A DNA stretch of 5,256 nucleotides from an uncultured Eggerthellaceae bacterium (GTDB lineage: Bacteria > Actinomycetota > Coriobacteriia > Coriobacteriales > Eggerthellaceae): positions 15,125 to 20,380 of the forward strand of contig CAJUSL010000031.1 in assembly GCA_910589135.1 (NCBI GenBank), read 5' to 3'. Shown one piece after another: positions 1 through 5,042 of the stretch (positions are counted from its first letter, which is position 1; every line of letters begins with the position of its first letter). The translations under genes and the position numbers were made by a program. The notes under the pieces were generated by a model. The model made no database searches and was not told the origin of the DNA. It was given only the letters and a program-made list of their open reading frames with translations.

Positions 1-1
1 G

Positions 2-694
2 GCGCTGTTCGCGCTGTTCGCGATCGGCCTGTTCGTCGGCTACGGCATCTTCGGCAAGCGCGCCGACGCCGAGACCGAGAAGTACCTGGCGTCCTACAAC
101 GACGACTGCGACCCGGCGGCCCTGGTGGACGCCGGCGCGAAGCTTGCGGAAGCCATACCCACCCCGTGCGACCAGAGCGGCTCGTGGTTCATGGGGTACT
201 ACGCCCAGGCGCTGCTCGATTTGGGGCGCCGCGACGAGGCGATGGGCGTCCTCGCCGGCCTGAAGGCCAGCATGCAGGCCGCCAAGAACGCGTCCGCCAA
301 GGTGGGCATCCTGGTCAACGTGCTGCCGCTCGTCGAGAAGGCCGAAGACCCGAAGGCGGCGCTCGACCTCGCCGACGAGGGCGTCGGGCTGTGCGACCCG
401 GCGGGAGACGCCGGGGCTTCTCAGATGCGCGACTACCTTGAGAGCCAGCGGAAGGTGCTGCGCGTCGAACTCTCCGACAACTCCGCCGACATCGCCAAGA
501 TCGCAGGCGGCATCGTCGGCAGCGACCGCTACCCGATGCGCATCCGCGTCGAGTTCGCCTGGCGCGAGGCGTCCGCCCAGTACAAGCTGGGCGACCTGGC
601 CGAGGAGAAGCGCGCGCTCGAATTCGTCGCCAGGAACGGCGGCAAGCTGGCGCTCGCGCAGAAGGCGGCCGAACGCCTCGCCAAGCTCGCCTAG
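2..694 (+). CDS. Membrane-anchored helical-repeat (TPR-like) protein, 5'-truncated
   Basis: The reading frame is open from the window edge to a TAG stop at 692-694, giving the last 230 residues; the true start lies upstream. The visible part opens with a hydrophobic stretch of about 17 residues (ALFALFAIGLFVGYGIF), then GKR, which looks like one transmembrane helix followed by a basic stop-transfer residue pair. The rest is soluble, Ala-rich and predicted helical. It contains two segments that resemble tetratricopeptide helices: YAQALLDLGRRDEAMGVLAGL (visible residues about 66-86) and ASAQYKLGDLAEEKRALEFV (about 191-210). It has three cysteines. I do not recognise a family and propose no function beyond a membrane-tethered, possibly protein-binding helical repeat domain. 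An internal GTG at 125 is not the start, because the frame runs upstream through the hydrophobic segment. The following pyr genes have their own promoter, so a functional link to pyrimidine synthesis is not implied. Confidence 0.8.
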   Translation, partial: ALFALFAIGLFVGYGIFGKRADAETEKYLASYNDDCDPAALVDAGAKLAEAIPTPCDQSGSWFMGYYAQALLDLGRRDEAMGVLAGLKASMQAAKNASAKVGILVNVLPLVEKAEDPKAALDLADEGVGLCDPAGDAGASQMRDYLESQRKVLRVELSDNSADIAKIAGGIVGSDRYPMRIRVEFAWREASAQYKLGDLAEEKRALEFVARNGGKLALAQKAAERLAKLA

Positions 695-740
695 CGCGGC
701 CGTGCGACGTCGGGGCCTCTCGGCGCGCACCGCGACATTT
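695..740 (+). terminator. Possible weak intrinsic terminator after the upstream gene
   Basis: Directly after the TAG stop, CGCG (695-698) can pair with CGCG (731-734) and GTGCG (702-706) with CGCAC (726-730), with a 3-nt bulge at 699-701. This gives about 9 GC-rich base pairs around a long loop, followed by ACATTT (735-740). The T tract is short and the loop large, so this is a weak candidate. Upstream transcription may instead end by Rho or read into the pyr operon. Confidence 0.25.
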
Positions 741-767
741 GCCGTGCGGAACGGCCGTTTATACACT
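739..767 (+). promoter_or_regulatory. Predicted sigma-70-type promoter of the pyr operon
   Basis: A -35-like TTGCCG (739-744) is separated by exactly 17 bp from a -10-like TACACT (762-767). The -35 matches TTGACA in four of six positions (TTG and C), and the -10 matches TATAAT in four of six, including the key first T, second A and last T. The short AT-rich run at 758-769 stands out in this GC-rich region. Transcription would begin near 773-776, leaving a leader of about 100 nt before pyrR, which is the right place for the PyrR-binding hairpin just downstream. An overlapping TATACA at 760-765 has a less favourable 15-bp spacer. Confidence 0.55.
741..758. repeat. Inverted repeat within the pyr promoter spacer
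   Basis: GCCGT (741-745) and ACGGC (751-755) form a perfect 5-bp inverted repeat around a 5-nt centre. The right arm also belongs to the 8-bp palindrome ACGGCCGT (751-758). The element overlaps the -35 hexamer and the spacer, where a DNA-binding regulator could act. Short GC palindromes are common by chance in such DNA, so an operator role is only a possibility; in RNA from upstream it could also form a small hairpin. Confidence 0.3.
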
Positions 768-781
768 ATGATGGTGCCATA

Positions 782-813
782 CCTTTAAAAGCGGTACAGA
801 GAGACCGACAAGG
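782..813 (+). promoter_or_regulatory. PyrR-binding hairpin in the pyr mRNA leader
   Basis: The RNA can form a lower stem CCUU (782-785)/AAGG (810-813), an asymmetric internal loop (UAAAAG at 786-791 opposite AC at 808-809), and an upper stem CGGU (792-795)/ACCG (804-807) capped by a loop holding CAGAGAG (797-803). A purine-rich AGAGAG terminal loop, a lopsided internal bulge and a trailing AAGG are the hallmarks of the binding loops recognised by PyrR in Firmicutes and actinobacteria. The element lies just downstream of the predicted promoter and about 60 nt before the gene for PyrR itself, so autoregulation is expected: UMP-bound PyrR would stabilise the hairpin, and PRPP would oppose this. 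The identification rests on motif, architecture and context. Confidence 0.75.
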
Positions 814-853
814 GAGCAAAAACGCGGCTGCATCTTTTCGGCCTTCTCTGTAT
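794..853 (+). promoter_or_regulatory. Alternative long-range pairing that breaks the PyrR hairpin
   Basis: The segment at 794-803 (GUACAGAGAG) is complementary to 844-853 (UUCUCUGUAU): eight Watson-Crick pairs (795-802 with 845-852) flanked by two G-U pairs. The 5' strand includes the PyrR hairpin loop and part of its upper stem, so the two folds exclude each other. A small hairpin GGCUG (826-830)/CGGCC (839-843) fits between the strands and stacks next to the long-range helix. By position it resembles the antiterminator of Bacillus pyr leaders, but no intrinsic terminator follows. It may therefore act as an anti-sequestor. Confidence 0.5.
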
Positions 854-879
854 GCACTCACGAACGGGGGTGTGTATGG
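848..879 (+). promoter_or_regulatory. Predicted hairpin sequestering the pyrR Shine-Dalgarno and start codon
   Basis: Bases 848-859 can pair with 868-879, giving 12 consecutive pairs (7 Watson-Crick, 5 G-U) around an 8-nt loop. The 3' strand covers most of the GGGGG Shine-Dalgarno (866-870) and the AUG start codon (876-878), so ribosome binding would be hindered. The 5' strand shares 848-853 with the alternative pairing at 794-853, so the two compete. The many G-U pairs make the fold only moderately stable, and a shorter 6-bp version (854-859/868-873) could persist even when 848-853 is engaged elsewhere. Confidence 0.4.
866..870 (+). promoter_or_regulatory. Shine-Dalgarno of pyrR, deciding the start at 876
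   Basis: GGGGG lies 5 nt before the ATG at 876. The in-frame ATG at 852 has only a pyrimidine-rich sequence upstream (CCTTCTCTGT) and no Shine-Dalgarno, so 876 is the better start. Confidence 0.7.
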
Positions 880-1463
880 AAGAACCAAAGGCGTTCGAAT
901 GCATGAACAGCGAGGGCATCGACCGTGCGATGACCCGCATGGCCCATCAGATCCTCGAGGCGAACAAGGGGGCCGACGGCCTCGTCCTCGTAGGCATCCT
1001 GACGCGCGGCGACGAGCTGGCGAAGAAGCTCGAGCGGCGCATCCTCGACATCGAGGGCATCGAGCTGCCGCTCGGCGTGCTCGACATCAGCTTCTACCGC
1101 GACGACTTCGCAACCCATTTCAGCCCGGAGGTGCTCTCCACCGACATCCCGTTCTCCATCGACGGCAAGACGGTCGTGCTCGTCGACGACGTGCTCTACA
1201 CCGGACGCACCATCCGCGCCGCCCTCGACGCGCTCATGGACATCGGACGCCCGAAGGCCGTGCAGCTGGCGGTTCTCGTCGACCGCGGCCACCGCGAGCT
1301 TCCCATCCGTGCCGACTTCGTGGGCAAGAACGTGCCCTCGTCCGAGTCGCAGAACGTGCGCCTCCTTCTCGAGGAGGTCGACGGCGTCCCCTCCGTGGTC
1401 GAGGTCTACGACGTGCCCGAAGGCGGCCGCGTCGGCTCGGCCCCCATCCGAAGGGAGGCATAG
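876..1463 (+). CDS. pyrR: PyrR: UMP-responsive pyr operon regulator with uracil phosphoribosyltransferase fold
   Basis: The 195-residue product matches PyrR, a type I phosphoribosyltransferase-fold protein that binds pyr mRNA leaders when UMP is high; many members also convert uracil and PRPP to UMP. Visible motifs are VGILTRGDELAKKL (about 39-52, the PPi-loop region), LDISFYRDDF (69-78) and the 13-residue PRPP-binding signature VVLVDDVLYTGRT (100-112, with the acidic pair D104-D105), then AVLVDRGHRELPIRADFVGK (132-151). Length is slightly above the usual figure of about 180 residues; the extra residues are mostly at the C terminus, which ends PIRREA. The start at 876 is supported by GGGGG at 866-870. 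It is the first gene of the operon, 4 nt before pyrB, and is itself downstream of a PyrR-binding hairpin, so it is likely autoregulated. Enzymatic activity cannot be judged from sequence alone. Confidence 0.96.
   Translation: MEEPKAFECMNSEGIDRAMTRMAHQILEANKGADGLVLVGILTRGDELAKKLERRILDIEGIELPLGVLDISFYRDDFATHFSPEVLSTDIPFSIDGKTVVLVDDVLYTGRTIRAALDALMDIGRPKAVQLAVLVDRGHRELPIRADFVGKNVPSSESQNVRLLLEEVDGVPSVVEVYDVPEGGRVGSAPIRREA
1453..1458 (+). promoter_or_regulatory. Shine-Dalgarno of pyrB inside the end of pyrR
   Basis: GGGAGG lies 9 nt before the ATG at 1468 and inside the last codons of pyrR. This sets the pyrB start and excludes the upstream in-frame GTG at 1309, deep within pyrR. Ribosomes finishing pyrR would uncover this site, suggesting coupled translation. 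Confidence 0.8.
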
Positions 1464-1467
1464 GGCC

Positions 1468-2412
1468 ATGGCGTTCGCGCACAAGAACCTCATCGACATC
1501 ACCGAGTACTCCCGCGACGACATCATGCTGCTCCTGCAGACCGCGCGCCGCTTCAAGGAGGTCAACGAGAGGCGGATCAAGCAGGTGCCCACGCTGAAGG
1601 GCGCCACGGTCGTCAACATGTTCAACGAGCCCTCCACGCGCACGCGCTCCTCGTTCGAGATAGCAGAGAAGCGCCTGTCCGCGAACAGCCTCAACTTCGG
1701 CGGCAGCTCCACCTCCACGGTGAAGGGGGAAAGCCTCTCCGACACCGTCGAGACGCTCTGCGCCTACAAGATCGACCTCATCGTCGTGCGCGACGCCCAC
1801 GCCGGCGTGCCGCGCAAGATCGCCGACTTGTCGGGCGTCCCCGTCATCGACGCGGGTGACGGCAAGCACCAGCATCCCACGCAGGCGCTGCTCGATTTGT
1901 ACTCCATCTGGGAGCGCGGCTGCGACTTCGACGGGCTCAACGTCGGCATCGTGGGCGACGTCGCGCACTCCCGCGTGGCGGGCTCGCTCGTGCCGGCGCT
2001 CAAGACGATGGGGTCCAACGTCACCCTGGTGGCGCCGCCCACCCTGCTTCCCGCGCGGCCCGACGTGCTCGGCGCCGACGCCGTCACCAGCGACCTCGAC
2101 GGGGTGCTGGGCGGTCTGGACGTCGTGTACATGCTGCGCGTGCAGCGCGAGCGCCTGGAAGGCGCGCCGTTCCCGTCGCTGCGCGAGTACAGCCGCCTGT
2201 TCGGCCTCACGAAGGCCCGCGACGCGCTGATGAGGCCCGACGCCATCGTGTGCCACCCCGGCCCCATCAACCGCGGCGTCGAGCTCGACTCCTTCATGGC
2301 CGACCATCCCGAGCGTTCGGTGATCCTCGACCAGGTGTACGCCGGAATCCTCGTGAGGATGGCCGCCCTCTACCTTCTGATCGGAGGTGCCAACGATGGC
2401 ATTGATGCTTAG
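1468..2412 (+). CDS. pyrB: Aspartate carbamoyltransferase catalytic subunit
   Basis: The 314-residue product catalyses the committed step of pyrimidine synthesis in the cytoplasm: carbamoyl phosphate plus aspartate gives N-carbamoyl-aspartate. The carbamoyl-phosphate signature STRTR is at 56-60 within FNEPSTRTRSSFE. The 80s loop SSTSTVKGES carries K86, contributed in the family to a neighbouring subunit's active site. HPTQ is at 136-139, LRVQ (an aspartate-binding region) at 223-226, and HPGPINRG at 263-270. Length is normal for the family (about 300-315), and all these motifs are intact, arguing for a functional ATCase rather than ornithine transcarbamoylase, which lacks this set. No pyrI regulatory-chain gene follows, so the enzyme probably works as a catalytic trimer or together with PyrC, as seen for class I dihydroorotase partners. 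The last 17 nt overlap the start of pyrC. Confidence 0.97.
   Translation: MAFAHKNLIDITEYSRDDIMLLLQTARRFKEVNERRIKQVPTLKGATVVNMFNEPSTRTRSSFEIAEKRLSANSLNFGGSSTSTVKGESLSDTVETLCAYKIDLIVVRDAHAGVPRKIADLSGVPVIDAGDGKHQHPTQALLDLYSIWERGCDFDGLNVGIVGDVAHSRVAGSLVPALKTMGSNVTLVAPPTLLPARPDVLGADAVTSDLDGVLGGLDVVYMLRVQRERLEGAPFPSLREYSRLFGLTKARDALMRPDAIVCHPGPINRGVELDSFMADHPERSVILDQVYAGILVRMAALYLLIGGANDGIDA
2383..2387 (+). promoter_or_regulatory. Shine-Dalgarno of pyrC, deciding the start at 2396
   Basis: GGAGG lies 8 nt before the ATG at 2396. The in-frame GTG at 2387 overlaps this site and cannot use it; the ATG at 2405 would have an overly long 17-nt spacing. The site is within pyrB codons. Confidence 0.8.
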
Positions 2413-3688
2413 GAACGCCCGCTGCATCGACCCCCAGGTGGGGCTCGACGAGGTGTGCGACGTCCTCGTGCGCGACGGCAAAGTGGTGGAGGTGGGCCAT
2501 GGGCTCGACCTTCCCAAGGGCGTCGAGCGCGACCTGTCCGGCAAGGTCATGGTGCCCGGCCTGGTCGACGCCCACGTGCACTTGCGCGACCCCGGGTTCG
2601 AGTACAAGGAGGACATCGCCAGCGGCACGCGCGCCGCGGCCCACGGCGGCTTCACGGCGGTGTGCGCCATGCCCAACACCGACCCGGTCGTCGACGACGC
2701 CGTCGGCGTCGAATACGTGAAGGCCCGCGCCGCGGAGGTGGGGAAGTGCCGCGTCGTCGTGGCGGGCGCGTGCTCGAAGGACCTCGCGGGCGAGGTGCTT
2801 TCCGACATGGGCGACATGCGCGCCCACGGCGCGGCCGCCTTCACCGACGACGGGCGCGGCGTGCAGGACGCGGGCATGATGCGCCGCGTCATGGACTACG
2901 CCGCGCAGTTCGGCTGCCCCGTCATGCCCCACTGCCAGGACGACTCGCTCGTCGGCGACGGCCAGGTGAACGAGGGCGTCGCCTCCACCAGGCTGGGGCT
3001 TTCCGGCTGGCCGGCCGAGGGCGAGGAGCTGGAAATCGCCCGCGACATCGCGCTCTGCCGCCTGACGGGATGCCCGCTGCACGTCCAGCACATCACCACC
3101 GCCCGCGGCCTCGAGCTGGTGCGGGCGGCCAAGCGGGAGGGGCTGCCCGTCACCTGCGAGGTGACCCCGCACCACATGCTCCTCACCGAGGACGACATCG
3201 CCGACGACTACCCGACCGCCCTCAAGGTCAACCCGCCCCTGCGCACCGCCGCCGACGCAGCCGCCCTGGTGGAAGGCCTCGCCGACGGCAGCATCGACTG
3301 CATCGTGACCGACCACGCGCCCCACGCCGACTGGGAGAAGGACCGCGAGTTCGAGCTCGCCCCCTTCGGCATGGTCGGGCTGGAGACCTCGCTTGCGCTC
3401 GTGCTGACGAAGTTCGTGCACGAGGGGGTCATCGGCTACGACCGGCTCGTCTGGGCGATGGCCGCCAACCCGCGCAAGCTGCTCGGGCAGGAGCCGGTGA
3501 CCATAGCGCCCGGGTCGACGGCCGACTTCACGGTGTTCGACCCCGCCGAGGAATGGACCGTCGAGCGCGACGGCTTCTGTTCCAAGGCTGGCAACTCGGG
3601 CTTTCTGGGATGGAGGCTGAAGGGCCGCGCCACCGACGTCTACGTCGGCGGCTACGCGACGATGGAGGAAGGACGCATCATTGAGTAA
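2396..3688 (+). CDS. pyrC: Dihydroorotase, class I
   Basis: The 430-residue product is a zinc-dependent amidohydrolase that interconverts N-carbamoyl-aspartate and dihydroorotate. The metal motif DAHVHLRDPG starts at D58 and provides H60 and H62, with R64 for substrate binding. Further expected ligands are D151 in FTDDG (149-153), H179 in MPHC, H232 in HVQHIT and the catalytic D306 in VTDHAPH. The AMPNTDP motif (91-97) and the NPPLR motif (279-283) are also present. This spacing and the presence of an aspartate where class II enzymes use a carboxylated lysine fit class I (about 420-430 residues). The chain ends with the typical beta-sandwich return: GSTADFTVFDP (373-383) and VYVGG. The start at 2396 overlaps the end of pyrB by 17 nt in another frame, and the 3' end overlaps carA by 8 nt, so translation of all three is probably coupled. 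No defect is seen. Confidence 0.97.
   Translation: MALMLRNARCIDPQVGLDEVCDVLVRDGKVVEVGHGLDLPKGVERDLSGKVMVPGLVDAHVHLRDPGFEYKEDIASGTRAAAHGGFTAVCAMPNTDPVVDDAVGVEYVKARAAEVGKCRVVVAGACSKDLAGEVLSDMGDMRAHGAAAFTDDGRGVQDAGMMRRVMDYAAQFGCPVMPHCQDDSLVGDGQVNEGVASTRLGLSGWPAEGEELEIARDIALCRLTGCPLHVQHITTARGLELVRAAKREGLPVTCEVTPHHMLLTEDDIADDYPTALKVNPPLRTAADAAALVEGLADGSIDCIVTDHAPHADWEKDREFELAPFGMVGLETSLALVLTKFVHEGVIGYDRLVWAMAANPRKLLGQEPVTIAPGSTADFTVFDPAEEWTVERDGFCSKAGNSGFLGWRLKGRATDVYVGGYATMEEGRIIE
3664..3673 (+). promoter_or_regulatory. Shine-Dalgarno region supporting the TTG start of carA
   Basis: GGAGGAAGGA lies at the end of pyrC. AAGGA (3669-3673) is 7 nt and GGAGG (3664-3668) 12 nt before the TTG at 3681. 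No in-frame ATG or GTG with a comparable site occurs before the conserved ALLVLEDG block. Confidence 0.7.
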
Positions 3689-5006
3689 GCTAAGCTGTGA
3701 GATCCTGGCGAACACCTCGAAGGGCGCGCGCCGCCCGGCGCTTCTCGTGCTGGAGGACGGCACCGTGTTCGAGGGTTCGTCGTGCGGCGCCGACGGCGAG
3801 AAGTTCGGCGAGATCTGCTTCAACACCTCGCTCGAGGGATACCTCGAGGTCATCACCGACCCGTCCTACGCCGGACAGATCGTCACCATGACCTATCCGC
3901 AGATCGGAAACTACGGCGTGAACGCCGACGACGTGCAGCGCGACGACGTGGCGCTGCGGGGGCTCGTCGTGCGCGACATGTGCGAGACGCCCTCCAACTG
4001 GCGCAGCACGTGCAGCCTGCCCGCCTTCCTGAAGGACAACGGCGTCGTCGCCATCGAAGGCGTCGACACGCGCGCGCTCGTGCGCCACATCCGCGACCAC
4101 GGCGCGATGAGGGCGGGCATCTCGACGACGGAGGCCGACCCCGCGGCGCTGCTCGGCAGGGTGCGCACCTCGCCGTCCATCGTCGGCGACAACCTGGTCG
4201 CCACCGTGTCGACCGGAGAGACGCGCGCCTTCTCGAAGCCCATGGAGAGCCACGCGTTCTCGATCGACGCCGACGCCGCGTGCGCGGGCCGCTACAAGGT
4301 GGTCGCCTACGACTGCGGCGCGAAGGACTCCATCCTCGTCAACCTCGAGCGCATCGGCGCCGAGGTCGTGACGGTTCCCTGGAACACGCCGGCCGAAGAC
4401 GTGCTCGCCATGCAGCCCGACGGCGTCTTCCTGTCGAACGGCCCGGGCGACCCGGAGGCGGTGGGCGAGACCTTCCGCGAGGTCGAGAAGCTCCTGGGCA
4501 AGGCGCGCGTGTTCGGCATCTGCCTGGGGCACCAGATGCTCTCGAAGGCCGCCGGCGCGCGGATCGAGAAGCTGAAGTTCGGCCACCGCGGCGGCAACCA
4601 GCCGGTCATGAACCTGCTGACGGGCCGCGTCGAGATCACGGCCCAGAACCATGGCTTCGGCCAGGTGTTCCAAAGCCTCGGCCCCGTCGTCGCCGAGGAG
4701 TCGGGCGGCTTTGGCGAGCACGAGGCCGACCTGCTGGCCTGGGTCGAGCGCAAGGTGGCGCCCGTCGTCATGAACGACCGCTACGGCCGCATCCGCCTCA
4801 CGCACGTGAACCTCAACGACGGCACGCCCGAAGGCATGGCCTTCCTGGACGTGCCGGCGTTCTCGGTGCAGTACCACCCCGAGGCGAGCCCCGGACCCAC
4901 CGACTCGCACTACCTGTTCACCGCCTTCGCCCGCATGATGGACGGCGACGACGACTACCTCGACATCGACATCGCGCGCGACCGCCTGCACGGGTGGAAG
5001 TTCTAA
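3681..5006 (+). CDS. carA: Carbamoyl-phosphate synthase small (glutaminase) subunit
   Basis: The 441-residue product hydrolyses glutamine and channels ammonia to CarB for carbamoyl phosphate synthesis, feeding pyrimidine and arginine pathways. The N-terminal small-chain domain starts at ALLVLEDGTVF (20-30) and includes FNTSLEGYLEVITDPSYAGQ (47-66) and EGVDTRALVRHIRDHGAMR (126-144). The class I glutamine amidotransferase domain runs from about 206 to 420, with SNGPGDP (252-258), the nucleophile C281 in GICLGHQ, GHRGGNQPV (301-309), AQNHGF (321-326), THVNLNDGT (374-382) and H399/E401 in QYHPEASPGP. The catalytic triad is complete. Two things are odd. It begins at TTG with about 15 residues ahead of the usual start block. 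The stretch between NHGF and THVNL is 47 residues, compared with 13 in the E. coli protein as I recall it, making the chain longer than the usual 360-385. The frame stays intact and the flanks are conserved, so this looks like a true insertion. Confidence 0.96.
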   Translation: MSKLSCEILANTSKGARRPALLVLEDGTVFEGSSCGADGEKFGEICFNTSLEGYLEVITDPSYAGQIVTMTYPQIGNYGVNADDVQRDDVALRGLVVRDMCETPSNWRSTCSLPAFLKDNGVVAIEGVDTRALVRHIRDHGAMRAGISTTEADPAALLGRVRTSPSIVGDNLVATVSTGETRAFSKPMESHAFSIDADAACAGRYKVVAYDCGAKDSILVNLERIGAEVVTVPWNTPAEDVLAMQPDGVFLSNGPGDPEAVGETFREVEKLLGKARVFGICLGHQMLSKAAGARIEKLKFGHRGGNQPVMNLLTGRVEITAQNHGFGQVFQSLGPVVAEESGGFGEHEADLLAWVERKVAPVVMNDRYGRIRLTHVNLNDGTPEGMAFLDVPAFSVQYHPEASPGPTDSHYLFTAFARMMDGDDDYLDIDIARDRLHGWKF

Positions 5007-5030
5007 GCATCCGTTTCGCACTCTCGGAAG

Positions 5031-5036
5031 AAGGAG
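5031..5036 (+). promoter_or_regulatory. Shine-Dalgarno supporting the TTG start of carB
   Basis: AAGGAG lies 6 nt before the TTG at 5043, where the conserved MPKR start of CarB proteins begins. The 36-nt carA-carB gap (5007-5042) otherwise shows no hairpin or promoter that I can support. Confidence 0.8.
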
Positions 5037-5042
5037 CCTCGA

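Noticed and set aside
699..748. Direct repeat GCCGTGCG at 699-706 and 741-748
   Set aside because: An 8-bp GC-rich repeat is easily expected by chance in this composition, and the copies have different surroundings.
768..788. Tiny open frame MMVPYL* at the promoter
   Set aside because: It begins at or upstream of the predicted transcription start, overlaps the -10 element and has no Shine-Dalgarno, so a leader peptide is not supported.
824..838. GC stem followed by TTTT as a possible attenuator terminator in the leader
   Set aside because: The stem before the T run (GC 824-825 with GC 830-831) is only two pairs long; the better hairpin (826-830/839-843) has the T run in its loop.
1234..2892. 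Long minus-strand open frame (552 codons) opposite pyrB and parts of pyrR and pyrC
   Set aside because: It spans three real genes on the other strand and shows the same compositional bias without motifs.
2455..3684. Plus-strand frame-shifted open frame within pyrC, and similar ones at 872-1597 and 3782-5050
   Set aside because: The products are arginine-rich, repetitive translations typical of the off-frame reading of GC-rich genes, fully inside genes with intact conserved motifs.
2294..3856. Long minus-strand open frame (520 codons) opposite pyrC
   Set aside because: It is a shadow of pyrC with low-complexity Gly, Val, His and Arg content and no recognisable domain.
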